A stretch of 64,000 nucleotides of DNA from JAKFEE01 sp036675815 (GCA_036675815.1 JAKFEE010000022.1:62001-126000); one strand, 5' to 3'; shown: positions 33,914-42,312, numbered from the stretch's first letter. The notes: generated by a model not told the origin, from the sequence alone. Made by a program: numbers and translations.

Positions 33914-34266
33914 GATGCTCCTCCTGTTGTGATGGGATGCCCCGCTAACCCACACTTCGTTCCCATGGTTCGGCGCGAAATGGTGGTGCGGAACCCCGCC
34001 ACCCCGGCGATGTTCGTACTGCAGCCAAGAAGTCCCGTAGGGGACGCTACTCGACAAGACTCATCCCTTCAGCGGATACCGCCATCGGCTCCCGCCGATT
34101 GGCTAGGCAGCGGCTGTTCGTTCTTGGCTTATGCTTTACGGCCATCTGCACGCCATCAGGTTGTGCGAGGCGGCTCGAATGCTAGGATTCCCTGCGACAT
34201 GCGCCGGAGTCGGATCCGGCGGTATGGCACGGCCTTGTTGCTCTAGCAGACGGTCGAGGGGAGCCG
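33914..34266. other. Intergenic region between the PRC pair and the acyltransferase
   Basis: About 350 nt without a gene. It contains the 15-bp copy of the tRNA-Glu 3' end at 34033-34047, mixed GC and no recognisable tRNA. GAGGGGAG just before 34267 is the ribosome site of the acyltransferase. No convincing promoter hexamers were found. Confidence 0.6.
34033..34047 (+). repeat. 15-bp exact copy of the tRNA-Glu 3' end (att-like)
   Basis: TCCCGTAGGGGACGC occurs here and at 31611-31625 inside the tRNA gene, in the same orientation and about 2.4 kb apart. Such a pair can be the trace of integration at a tRNA. There is no integrase between the copies. Confidence 0.55.
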
Positions 34267-35373
34267 ATGAGCAAGGAACGGTTGCATTGGGTCGACGCTG
34301 CCCGCGGTGTGATGATGCTGCTCGGGCTGGCGATCCACACGGCCGAGCTCTACCGCGTCGGGCCATCCGTGTTGTATACCGATAACATGGAGCGCAGCTA
34401 CGTTATGAATGCGCTTGCCGAGTTCATCCATGTTTTTAGGATGCCGGCATTCTTCCTGGTCGGCGGCTTCTTCGTCAACTTGTCGTTGACGCGCACATCT
34501 TCATCGGAGTTCATATTTCAAAGATTTGTGCGATTGATTGTTCCGGCACTGGCAACGTCGACGTTTGTCATGGCGCCAGTCATTCTTTACATTCCTTACC
34601 CCTTGCATAGGTTGTCGGTTTTTAGCACCCATCATTTGTGGTTTCTGTATGATCTTTATGTCTTGACATTCGTTGCCGTCGTCGCATCAAGCCATGGCTC
34701 GAATTTCGTTGCTGCGCTGGACCGGATGGTGGCATATATATCCCGCAATAGTGTCGTCTTCATGTTGTTGCTGTCATCAGTGTATTCCGTGTTCTCTAGG
34801 ATAATTATTAGTGCAGCAAATATAGACCTGATGGTTACGAGCACAAATAGCTTATTATTCGGCGCGCCATACTTTTTTGTCGGGATGTATGTCCAACGAA
34901 GGCGCGAGGTGTTGTTGTCGTTGACGCAAATTCCGACACGATGGTGTGCCATAATAATTTTACTTGGCCTGATTCCGTTGGACGATCAAGCGACGGCACT
35001 TCTGCCGAGAACGTCCGAGTTGCGATTTCTCGGGGTGGCATTCCGCGAACCGTTGGTGGTTTTCGCCATCCTGAGTCTCTTCGCCAGGTTCGCCAACCAC
35101 ACGAACGCCGGCTGGCGCTATCTTGCCGCAGCCTCCTTCAGTATTTACCTCTTGCACCTGCCGGTAATCCTGGTCATCGGTTATCTCCTTCTCGACGTCG
35201 ACATGGGTGTCGCCATCGAGGCGATGATCGTCGCCGCCGGGACAGCGGCAAGCTGCTTGGCTTTCTACGAGCTGGTGGTGGCGCGGAGCCGCGTGGCGGC
35301 ACTGCTCTTCGGCGGCCCGGCGACGAGGCGCATCAGCCCAACCAGCACTCTCCCAAGTTATTCGAGGAATTGA
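34267..35373 (+). CDS. Acyltransferase 3 family membrane protein, AT-rich middle
   Basis: A 368-residue integral membrane acyltransferase of the OpgC/acyltransferase-3 kind, which adds acetyl or succinyl groups to glycans or lipids. It begins MSKERLHWVDAARGVMMLLGLAIH, with the family's early Arg and His, followed by about nine further hydrophobic helices. FRMPAFFLVGGFF, QRFVRLIVPAL and SFSIYLLHLPVIL are typical blocks. The start at 34267 is preceded by GAGGGGAG. The middle is AT-rich: GC is 24/60 at 34621-34680 and 19/60 at 34801-34860, while both ends are GC-rich like the neighbours. That mosaic points to horizontal origin. The acceptor is unknown. Confidence 0.85.
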   Translation: MSKERLHWVDAARGVMMLLGLAIHTAELYRVGPSVLYTDNMERSYVMNALAEFIHVFRMPAFFLVGGFFVNLSLTRTSSSEFIFQRFVRLIVPALATSTFVMAPVILYIPYPLHRLSVFSTHHLWFLYDLYVLTFVAVVASSHGSNFVAALDRMVAYISRNSVVFMLLLSSVYSVFSRIIISAANIDLMVTSTNSLLFGAPYFFVGMYVQRRREVLLSLTQIPTRWCAIIILLGLIPLDDQATALLPRTSELRFLGVAFREPLVVFAILSLFARFANHTNAGWRYLAAASFSIYLLHLPVILVIGYLLLDVDMGVAIEAMIVAAGTAASCLAFYELVVARSRVAALLFGGPATRRISPTSTLPSYSRN

Positions 35374-35468
35374 ACATGGCGGGTGCGAGGAGCGCGTGCG
35401 CCGGCTAAAGCCCTTGAAGCCCCTGCCAAAACGGTGGCAGGCTAGAGGGGTGAGCAGGAGGAGGGACT

Positions 35469-35675
35469 ATGCCCCGGCATGATCGCGAACCCCCGTATGT
35501 CGAGCTGCCCCGCCTTCAGTCGCCGCGCTGGACGGCCTTTGCCGCCCGGCTCGGGCAGACCGTGCCGGCGGCAGTGCCCGGCCCGCCACTTTATTGTTGG
35601 CAGTCGCTGCTCACGCCCGAGGCGCTGGCGCGGTTCAGACAAAGCGACCCCGAGGCCGAAGGGCCGCGTTCCTAA
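35469..35675 (+). CDS. Small protein of unknown function
   Basis: A 68-residue soluble frame with a strong ribosome site (AGGAGGAGGG at 35456-35465). It is proline- and arginine-rich (MPRHDREPPYVELPRL... start) with one short tail. I do not recognise it. Its stop overlaps, on the other strand, the end of the cytochrome b remnant. The ribosome site is the main evidence; the protein could also be spurious. Confidence 0.45.
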   Translation: MPRHDREPPYVELPRLQSPRWTAFAARLGQTVPAAVPGPPLYCWQSLLTPEALARFRQSDPEAEGPRS

Positions 35676-35860
35676 GGCCGCTTTCGGCCGGTGATGATCG
35701 CCCGCACCAGGTTTTCGCGGTGCGCGAAACTGGCGAGGGCGACACCGAGTATATGGGCGATCACCAGCGCCGGCGAAGAGCGCTTCGTGCGCGTCTTCCC
35801 AGAGACACCGCCCTTGCGTCCGTCCAACCCGGTGCCGCTGGCAGCTCCTGCGCCAGCCGC
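35672..35860 (-). pseudogene. Frameshifted C-terminal remnant of a cytochrome b561/b6-like membrane subunit
   Basis: On the minus strand the tail reads ALVIAHILGVALASFAHRENLVR followed by AIITGRKRP and a stop at 35672-35674 (first part ALVIAHILGVALASFAHREN). The HRENLVR...TGRK ending is typical of cytochrome b subunits of di-haem and b561 type. The preceding part EDAHEALFAG is in another frame near 35770, so one base has been gained or lost. Only some 60 codons remain before the end of pstB at 35864; the N-terminal helices are gone. It looks like a decayed gene end left when the pst operon came to lie here. Confidence 0.55.
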
Positions 35861-35863
35861 CGC

Positions 35864-36655
35864 TCACCCCATCTTGCCGGTGATGTAGGCGGTGGTGCGC
35901 GGGTCGGACGGATGGGTGAACATCGTCTCGGTGTCGCCGAACTCGACCAGTTCGCCCAGGTACATGAAGGCCGAGTGATCGGAGCAACGGGCCGCCTGCT
36001 GCATGTTGTGGGTGACGATGACGATGGCATAGTCCTGGCGCAGCTCGGCGATCAGTTCCTCGATGTGGGCGGTCGAGATGGGGTCCAACGCCGAGGCCGG
36101 CTCGTCCATCAACAGCAGTTCCGGGCGGACGGCGACGGCGCGGGCGATGCACAGGCGCTGCTGCTGGCCGCCCGACAGCGACGCCCCGCTCTGGCGCAGC
36201 TTGTCCTTGACCTCGTCCCACAGCGCCGCCTGCCGCAGCGCCGCCTCGACGCGGCCCTCCATCTCGGCGCGCGGCAGCCGCTCGTAGAGGCGGATGCCGA
36301 AGGCGATGTTGTCGTAGATCGACATCGGGAACGGCGTCGGGCGCTGGAACACCATGCCGACCTTGGCGCGCAGCTTGGTCAGCGGATATTCCGGCGCCAG
36401 GATGTCCTCGCCGTCGAGCAGCACCGAGCCGGCGGCGCGCTGGCCGGGATAGAGCTCGTAGATGCGGTTGAGCACGCGCAGCAGCGTCGACTTGCCGCAG
36501 CCGGAGGGCCCGATGAAGGCGGTGACCTGGCGGTCGGGGATGGCCACCGAGACGCTCTTCAGGGCATGAAAGCCGCCGTAGAAGAAGTCGAGGTCACGGA
36601 TGGCGACCTTGGTGTCGCCCACGGCGGCAGCGGCGGAGTTGGGCAGGATGTCCAT
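35864..36655 (-). CDS. pstB: Phosphate ABC transporter, ATP-binding protein PstB
   Basis: PstB powers high-affinity phosphate uptake through PstA and PstC. The 263-residue ATPase starts MDILPNSAAAAVGDTK. Walker A is GPSGCGKST at about residues 47-55, the ABC signature SGASLSGGQQQRLCIARA and Walker B LLLMDEPASALDP are intact, and THNMQQAARCSDHSAF is the PstB-type switch region. It follows pstA by 11 nt and is the last gene of pstSCAB. Regulation is presumably through the Pho boxes upstream of pstS. Confidence 0.96.
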   Translation of the reverse strand: MDILPNSAAAAVGDTKVAIRDLDFFYGGFHALKSVSVAIPDRQVTAFIGPSGCGKSTLLRVLNRIYELYPGQRAAGSVLLDGEDILAPEYPLTKLRAKVGMVFQRPTPFPMSIYDNIAFGIRLYERLPRAEMEGRVEAALRQAALWDEVKDKLRQSGASLSGGQQQRLCIARAVAVRPELLLMDEPASALDPISTAHIEELIAELRQDYAIVIVTHNMQQAARCSDHSAFMYLGELVEFGDTETMFTHPSDPRTTAYITGKMG

Positions 36656-36666
36656 GGCGGGGCTCG

Positions 36667-37506
36667 TCAAGAGGTGCGCTGCCGCGGCGCGGTCAGCAGG
36701 CGGGCGGTGATGGTCAACCCCAATACCGCCAGGGTGATGAGGAAGGCGCCGGCCCAGGCGAGGTCGCGCCAGTCGGCATAGGGGCTCATGGCGAACTGGA
36801 AGATCACCACCGGCAGGTTGGCCATCGGCGCATTGAGGTCGGTGCTCCAGAACTGATTGTTGAGGGCGGTGAACAGCAGCGGCGCCGTCTCGCCCGAGAT
36901 GCGGGCCACCGCCAGCAGCACGCCGGTAAGGATCGGCTGGAAGGCGGCGCGCCAACTGACCTTGACCACGGCCACCCAGCGTGGCGCCCCCAGCGCCGCC
37001 GCCGCCTCGCGCAACGGGTTGGGAACCAGGCGCAACCCGTCCTCGGTCGTGCGCACGATGATCGGCAGGGCGATCAGCGCCAAGGCCGCTGCCCCAGCCA
37101 TGGCGGAGAAATGGCGCATCGGCACCACCAGCACGACATAGATGAACAGGCCGATGATGATCGACGGCGCGGCGAGAAGCATGTCGTTCAGGAAACGCAC
37201 GCCATCGGCGAAGGGTCCCCGGCCGATTTCGGCGAGCCACGTGCCGGCAAGGATGCCCAACGGCAGGGCCATTCCCAAGCCGAGGCCGGTCATGATCAGG
37301 CTGCCGACGATGGCATTCGCCAGGCCGCCGTCGCTGCCGGGTGGCGGCGTCGATTCGGTGAACAGCGTCGGCGACAGGGCGGCGATGCCGTTGCCGACCA
37401 GCGTGTAGAGGACGCTGCCGAGGAGCCCAAGGGCGAAGGCCGTCATCAGCGTGGCGAGGGCGACGACCGCCAAATTGCGGGCGCGGCGGATACCAACGAT
37501 GCTCAT
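36667..37506 (-). CDS. pstA: Phosphate ABC transporter permease PstA
   Basis: One of the two PstSCAB permeases. The 279-residue product has six predicted helices, with the BPD-type EAA loop LREAAAALGAPRWVAVVKVSWRAAF at about residues 177-201 (core EAAAALGAPRW). The early PGSDGGLANAIVGSLIMTG stretch is also typical. Its start overlaps the end of pstC by 4 nt (ATGA), so the permeases are coupled. Confidence 0.95.
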   Translation of the reverse strand: MSIVGIRRARNLAVVALATLMTAFALGLLGSVLYTLVGNGIAALSPTLFTESTPPPGSDGGLANAIVGSLIMTGLGLGMALPLGILAGTWLAEIGRGPFADGVRFLNDMLLAAPSIIIGLFIYVVLVVPMRHFSAMAGAAALALIALPIIVRTTEDGLRLVPNPLREAAAALGAPRWVAVVKVSWRAAFQPILTGVLLAVARISGETAPLLFTALNNQFWSTDLNAPMANLPVVIFQFAMSPYADWRDLAWAGAFLITLAVLGLTITARLLTAPRQRTS

Positions 37507-38444
37507 CGGGCTTTCCCTTCCAGGCCGGTTCGCGCCAGCAGCCAGCGAGCGGCGCCCAGGACCAGCACCGTCAGCCCGAACAGCACCAGGCCCAGCTCGA
37601 TGAGCGCACCGGTGTAGAGGTCGCCCACCGCCTCGGTGAATTCATTGGCCAGAGTCGAGGCGATGGTGGTGCCGGGGGCGAACAGCGAGGCCTTGATATG
37701 GTGGGCGTTGCCGATGACGAAGGTCACCGCCATCGTCTCGCCCAGCGCCCGCCCCAGCCCCAGCAGAACCGCGCCGGCGGCGCCGGTCCGGCTGTAGGGC
37801 AGGACGACGTGCCACACCACCTCCCAGGTGGTGGCGCCGAGGCCGTAGGCGGATTCGCGATAGATGGGCGGCACCGTCTGGAATACGTCGCGCAGGATGG
37901 TGGTGACGATGGGCAGGATCATGATCGCCAGGATCAGGCCGGCGGTGAGCATGCCGATGCCGAGCGGCGGCCCGGAAAACAGCCGGCCCAGCCCGGGAAC
38001 TTGACCCAAGGTCGCCGCGAGCGCCGGCTGCACCGTCGACTGCATCACCGGCGCCAGCACGAACAGCCCCCAGATGCCGTAGATGATGCTGGGCACCGCG
38101 GCCAGCAGTTCGATGGCGGTGCCGATGGGGCGGCGCAGGGGCCAAGGGCACAGCTCGGTCAGGAAGATGGCGACGCCGAAGGCCACCGGGACGCCGACAA
38201 TCATGGCGATCACTGCGGTGACGATGGTGCCGAGCAAGGCGCCGAGGCCACCATACACGTCCTCGACCGGATTCCAGGCGTCGGTGGCCAGGAAGCTCGG
38301 GCCATATTCGACCAGTGCCGGCCAGGCGCCGATCACCAACGTCAGCAGGATGGCGAGGAGGAGCGACAGCAGCGCCCAGGTGGCGAGGCGGCTGGCACCA
38401 AGGAACAGGGCGTCGCGGGCGGGCTGTTCAGGTGTCACGGGCAT
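37503..38444 (-). CDS. pstC: Phosphate ABC transporter permease PstC
   Basis: Second permease of the phosphate transporter. The product has 313 residues from ATG 38444 (MPVTPEQPARDALFLG); a longer frame from TTG 38492 would translate a hairpin and is less likely. It has six helices, with YGLGATTWEVVWHVVLPYS as the ABC-interaction loop and IAGTAIELLA-type residues in the GTAIELLAAVPSIIYGIWG block. It overlaps pstA by 4 nt and follows pstS, with the hairpin at 38460-38479 in between. Confidence 0.94.
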   Translation of the reverse strand: MPVTPEQPARDALFLGASRLATWALLSLLLAILLTLVIGAWPALVEYGPSFLATDAWNPVEDVYGGLGALLGTIVTAVIAMIVGVPVAFGVAIFLTELCPWPLRRPIGTAIELLAAVPSIIYGIWGLFVLAPVMQSTVQPALAATLGQVPGLGRLFSGPPLGIGMLTAGLILAIMILPIVTTILRDVFQTVPPIYRESAYGLGATTWEVVWHVVLPYSRTGAAGAVLLGLGRALGETMAVTFVIGNAHHIKASLFAPGTTIASTLANEFTEAVGDLYTGALIELGLVLFGLTVLVLGAARWLLARTGLEGKAR

Positions 38445-38459
38445 CTCGGAGGCAGGTGA

Positions 38460-38479
38460 GGCGGCACCGGAGTGCCGCC
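38460..38479 (-). other. Stem-loop between pstS and pstC
   Basis: GGCGGCAC-4 nt-GTGCCGCC is a perfect 8-bp stem in the pstS-pstC gap. It lacks a T run, so it probably stabilises the 3' end of pstS mRNA or limits downstream expression, as often seen for genes of binding proteins that are needed in excess. Confidence 0.6.
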
Positions 38480-38499
38480 CGTGGATGCGCAAGGGGCTG

Positions 38500-39537
38500 T
38501 CACTTCGTCCACACCGGCTTGCCGTCCTTGTCGCTCATGTTCTTGGCCCAGCTGGCCTCGACCACGGCCACAACCTTGCCGGGGATGGGAACGTAATGGA
38601 GTTGCTCGGCCATCTGATCGCCCTTGCGGTAGGCCCAGTCGAAGAAGGCCAATACCCGCTTGGCGGTCTCGGGCTCGTCCTGCGTCTTATGCATCAGGAT
38701 GAAGCTGGCACCGGTGATCGGCCAACTGTCCGCACCCGGCGGGTTGGTCAGCACCAGATGGAATCCGGGGGCGTTGGCCCAGTCGGCGTTGGCGGCGGCG
38801 GCCTGGAAGCTGGCGCCGTCCGGCGTCACGAATTGGCCGGCGGCGTTCTGCATCTGGGCGTAGGTCATCTTGTTCTGCAGGGCGTAGGCATATTCGACAT
38901 AGCCGATCGCGCCGACGGTCTGGCCGGTCATCGCAGCCACGCCTTCGTTGCCCTTGCCGCCCAGCCCGGTCGGCCATTCGACGGCGGTGCTGACGCCGAC
39001 CGAGTCCTTCCAAGTTGGGCTGGCCTTGGCCAGATAATCGGTGAAGATGAAGCTGGTGCCGGAGCCGTCGGAGCGGTGGACGGGGGCGATCGCTTGGTCG
39101 GGCAGCGCGAGCGACGGATTGAGCGCTGCAATCGCCGGGTCGTTCCATTTGGCGACCTTGCCGAGGTAGATGTCGGCCAGGACGGCGCCGGTGAGCTTCA
39201 GGTCGCCCGGCTTGATCCCGGGAACGTTGACCACCGGCACGACGCCACCGATCACCATCGGCCACTGCATCAGCCCGGCCATGTCGAGGACCTCGGGTTT
39301 CAGCGGCATGTCGGAGGCGCCGAAATCGACGGTCTTGGCCTTGATCTGCTTGATGCCGCCGCCGGAGCCGATCGACTGATAATTCACGCCGATGCCGGTC
39401 TCGGCCCTGTAGGCCTCGGCCCATTTCGCATACAGCGGATAGGGGAAGGTGGCGCCGGCGCCGGCGATGTTGTCGGCGTGGGCCACGGTCGGGATGGCGA
39501 AGGCTGCCGCCAGGGTCAGGCAACTCAGGATGCGCAT
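38500..39537 (-). CDS. pstS: Phosphate-binding protein PstS
   Basis: Periplasmic phosphate-binding protein of 345 residues. The signal peptide MRILSCLTLAAAFAIPTVAHA precedes DNIAGAGATFPYPLYAKW, the usual PstS beginning. YQSIGSGGGIKQIKAKTVDFGASDMPL and the HRSDGSGTSFIFTDYL region hold the phosphate-binding residues. It is the first gene of pstSCAB on the minus strand and is divergent from phoB. The Pho box at 39618-39636 is in its promoter region. Confidence 0.96.
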   Translation of the reverse strand: MRILSCLTLAAAFAIPTVAHADNIAGAGATFPYPLYAKWAEAYRAETGIGVNYQSIGSGGGIKQIKAKTVDFGASDMPLKPEVLDMAGLMQWPMVIGGVVPVVNVPGIKPGDLKLTGAVLADIYLGKVAKWNDPAIAALNPSLALPDQAIAPVHRSDGSGTSFIFTDYLAKASPTWKDSVGVSTAVEWPTGLGGKGNEGVAAMTGQTVGAIGYVEYAYALQNKMTYAQMQNAAGQFVTPDGASFQAAAANADWANAPGFHLVLTNPPGADSWPITGASFILMHKTQDEPETAKRVLAFFDWAYRKGDQMAEQLHYVPIPGKVVAVVEASWAKNMSDKDGKPVWTK

Positions 39538-39617
39538 GATGGTGCCTCACTCGGTTTCGCTGGCACGGCGGGGCCGCCGTGTCGAACTTGGTGTCGTGGA
39601 ACGGCAACCACAGATCA

Positions 39618-39636
39618 AATGATGGTTTTGTGACAG
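39618..39636 (-). promoter_or_regulatory. Pho box for pstS
   Basis: Minus strand CTGTCACAAAACCATCAT: two CTGTCA-like half-sites 11 nt apart, near the consensus Pho box. It lies about 80 nt upstream of pstS. Confidence 0.6.
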
Positions 39637-39648
39637 GACCGGTCGGGA

Positions 39649-39666
39649 CTGCCATCAAAGTTTCAT
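39649..39666 (+). promoter_or_regulatory. Second Pho-box-like site, towards phoB
   Basis: Plus strand CTGCCATCAAAGTTTCAT: CTGCCAT is 6/7 and GTTTCAT 5/7 of the half-site, with 11-nt phasing. It fits autoregulation of phoB, 57 nt upstream of its GTG. Confidence 0.45.
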
Positions 39667-39722
39667 GGTCGCGACATGCTACCGCTGGCATAGTCCGTGG
39701 CGGGTATTATCTGGAGACCTGC

Positions 39723-40421
39723 GTGGAGCCGCTGATCCTGATCGTCGAGGACGAAAGCGCGCTGTCGACCCTGCTGCGGTATAACCTTCAGGCGGAAGGC
39801 TATCGCGTGCTGGACGTCGACGACGGCAGTCAAGCCCTGGAAACCATCCAAGCCCGCCAGCCCGATCTCGTCATCCTCGACTGGATGCTGCCGGGGCTGC
39901 CTGGCATCGAGATTTGCCGCGAGCTGCGCCGCCGTGCGCAGACCCGCGACTTGCCGGTGATGATGTTGACCGCGCGGGCCGAGGAAGCCGATCGCGTGCG
40001 TGGCCTCGACATCGGCGCCGACGACTACCTGACCAAGCCGTTCTCGTTGGCCGAGCTGAAGGCGCGGGTCCGCGCCCTGTTGCGCCGCGCCCAACCCGTG
40101 GCGCAAAAGGAGCCTCTGACCTTCGGCGATCTGCTTCTCGATCTTGCCTCTCGGCGAGTTGCGCGAGGCGGCAGACCGGTGCACCTCGGCCCCACCGAGT
40201 TCCGCCTCCTGCATTTCCTTGTCCAATACCCAGGCCAGGTGTTCTCGCGCGAAGAACTGCTGGCCGCCGTGTGGGGCAGGGATATCCACGTCGAGGCCCG
40301 CACCGTCGACGTGCATATCCGCCGCCTGCGGGCGGCGCTGAACGCCGACGCCTCGCCAGACATGATCCGGACGGTGCGTGCCGCCGGCTATGCCCTCGAC
40401 CTGCCGGGGGCGCCAGCATGA
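39723..40421 (+). CDS. phoB: Phosphate regulon response regulator PhoB
   Basis: OmpR-type response regulator of 232 residues that activates the phosphate regulon. The start is GTG 39723 after GGAG; an upstream extension has no domain. The receiver has ILIVEDESAL (acidic pocket), the phosphorylated aspartate in VILDWMLPG and the lysine in DDYLTKPFS. The winged-helix domain runs from LTFGDLLLDL to the RTVDVHIRRLRAAL recognition helix and VRAAGYALD. It overlaps phoR by 4 nt and is divergent from pstS across the Pho boxes. Confidence 0.95.
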   Translation: MEPLILIVEDESALSTLLRYNLQAEGYRVLDVDDGSQALETIQARQPDLVILDWMLPGLPGIEICRELRRRAQTRDLPVMMLTARAEEADRVRGLDIGADDYLTKPFSLAELKARVRALLRRAQPVAQKEPLTFGDLLLDLASRRVARGGRPVHLGPTEFRLLHFLVQYPGQVFSREELLAAVWGRDIHVEARTVDVHIRRLRAALNADASPDMIRTVRAAGYALDLPGAPA

Positions 40422-41551
40422 CTGTGGCGCGCTCCCACTGGGCCTGGGGGCTGCCGCAAGGCCCCGAATCCGTTACCGCCCAGGCTGGAGCCGAGCACTT
40501 GGCGGCCGAGCTGGCGAGCTGCCGGGCGGCGCTCGACGGCCTGGTCGATCCGCTGTTCCTGCTCGATGCCGAAGGCCGCATCGTCCTGGCCAACCGGGCT
40601 GGCGAGGAGTTTGCCGGCCGCTCCGTCACCGGCGCCTATCTGGCGAGCTTTCTGCGCGCCCCGCCGCTGCTGAACGCCCTCGACGCCGTTCGCGCGGGCA
40701 CTCCGCGCGCCCAGAGCGAAGTCACCACGCCGGACGGCAGCTTCCTTGCCCGTTTGGCGTGCCTGCCATCCGGCGACAAGGCGCGCATCGTGCTGACCCT
40801 GCAGGACATCACCGCCGCCAAACGGCTGGATCGCCTGCGCGCCGATTTCGTCGCCAACGCCAGCCATGAGTTGCGCACGCCGCTGGCCAACCTGATCGGC
40901 TATATCGAGACCTTGCAGGGGCCGGCCCGCGACGATGCCGAGGCGCGCAGCAGCTTTCTTGCCATCATGCATCAGTCGGCGCAGCGCATGACCCGCCTGG
41001 TGGCCGACCTGCTATCGCTTTCCCGGATCGAGTTCGACGAGCATCGAGCGCCGGAGTTCCCGGTCGAGATCCCGGCCGTCTTGACCTGTGTCATCGAGGC
41101 CCTTGCACCGCAGGCGCATGCCCGTGACATGCGGATCGAACTCGACCTTGCCCCCGATTTGCCGCCGGTGCCGGGGCAAGAGGATCAACTGGTGCAGTTG
41201 TTCCAGAACCTCGTCGACAACGCCTTGAAATACGGGCGTCATGGCACGCCGGTCATGATCCGGGCCCGCCACCTCGATGCGGCCGCGGCGCATGGCCGGC
41301 CGGTGGAGATCTCGGTGAGGGATCAAGGCGAAGGTGTCGCTCGTGAGCACCTGCCTCGGTTGACCGAGCGATTTTTCCGCTGCGACCCCGGGCGCTCGCG
41401 GGCCCTCGGTGGCACCGGCCTGGGCCTTGCCATCGTCAAGCACATCGTCAACCGCCATCGCGGCGCCCTTTCGATCATCTCCATTCCGGGCGAAGGCAGC
41501 ACCTTCACCGTCACCTTGCCTCGATACCCGAGCCACAGGAGTCTGCCGTGA
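40418..41551 (+). CDS. phoR: Phosphate regulon sensor histidine kinase PhoR-like, apparently without membrane segment
   Basis: A 377-residue histidine kinase that would phosphorylate PhoB. An N-terminal PAS-like domain (LVDPLFLLDAEGRIVLANR) is followed by HisKA with NASHELRTPLANLIGY (phosphohistidine) and a HATPase with NLVDNALKYG, FFRCDPGRS and GGTGLGLAIVKHI. Unlike most PhoR proteins it has no convincing transmembrane helix, so it may be cytoplasmic or attach through PhoU or Pst. Its ATG overlaps the phoB stop by 4 nt and its own stop overlaps phoU. Confidence 0.92.
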   Translation: MTVARSHWAWGLPQGPESVTAQAGAEHLAAELASCRAALDGLVDPLFLLDAEGRIVLANRAGEEFAGRSVTGAYLASFLRAPPLLNALDAVRAGTPRAQSEVTTPDGSFLARLACLPSGDKARIVLTLQDITAAKRLDRLRADFVANASHELRTPLANLIGYIETLQGPARDDAEARSSFLAIMHQSAQRMTRLVADLLSLSRIEFDEHRAPEFPVEIPAVLTCVIEALAPQAHARDMRIELDLAPDLPPVPGQEDQLVQLFQNLVDNALKYGRHGTPVMIRARHLDAAAAHGRPVEISVRDQGEGVAREHLPRLTERFFRCDPGRSRALGGTGLGLAIVKHIVNRHRGALSIISIPGEGSTFTVTLPRYPSHRSLP

Positions 41552-42264
41552 CCGGCGACGAACATCACATCATGAAGTCGTTCGACAGCGAACTGCAGCA
41601 TCTGCACGCCGATCTTGCCCGCCTTGCCGGCCAGGCCGAATCGCAGCTAGCCGACGCCTTGAAGGCGCTCGCCGAACGCGATGACGAACTGGCCACCCGC
41701 GTGGTGGCGGCGGACGATCAGGCCGACCGGCTCGATCAGCACATCAATGACAGCATCTTGCGGGTGTTGGCGCTCCGTGCCCCCGTGGCCGACGACCTGC
41801 GGGCGGTGGTGACGGCGCTCAGGGTATCCACCGAGCTCGAGCGCATCGCCGATCTGGCCGCCAACGTCGCCAAGCGCAGCCTGGTGCTCAGCCACTCCGG
41901 CGACGTGCAACCGGTGCGCGCGGTGGTGCGGATGGGGCAGGTGGTGCTCGCATTGCTCAAACGGGCCCTTGACGGCTATTTGGCGCCGGATGCCGAGGCT
42001 GCGATGGCGGCATGGAGCCAGGATCAGGAAGTCGACGACCTCTATTCCAGCCTGTTCCGCGAGATCCTCACCTACATGATGGAGGATCCCCGCACCATCA
42101 CACCGTGCACGCAACTGATGTTTGCGGCGAAGAACCTGGAGCGCATCGGTGACCACGCCACCAACATTGCCGAGATGACCTACTATCTGGTCAAGGGTAC
42201 GCCGTTGCGCGAGCCACGGCCGAAGCACGACGTATCGGCCTATATCGGCCGCGACGGGTCTTGA
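41548..42264 (+). CDS. phoU: Phosphate signalling complex protein PhoU
   Basis: PhoU links the Pst transporter to PhoR and dampens the Pho response when phosphate is present. The 238-residue all-helical protein consists of two PhoU repeats. Typical parts are HIMKSFDSELQHLHADLARL, ELERIADLAANVAKRS (first metal site, E-x3-D-x3-N) and NLERIGDHATNIAEMTYY (second). The start is GTG 41548, overlapping the phoR stop by 4 nt; ATG 41572 is an alternative. The usual pst-phoU order is split here: phoU goes with phoBR. Confidence 0.95.
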   Translation: MTGDEHHIMKSFDSELQHLHADLARLAGQAESQLADALKALAERDDELATRVVAADDQADRLDQHINDSILRVLALRAPVADDLRAVVTALRVSTELERIADLAANVAKRSLVLSHSGDVQPVRAVVRMGQVVLALLKRALDGYLAPDAEAAMAAWSQDQEVDDLYSSLFREILTYMMEDPRTITPCTQLMFAAKNLERIGDHATNIAEMTYYLVKGTPLREPRPKHDVSAYIGRDGS

Positions 42265-42312
42265 AGGGTGAGCGCACGGGCAGTTGCGTCGAGCATCGCC
42301 TCAGCTCTCCGA

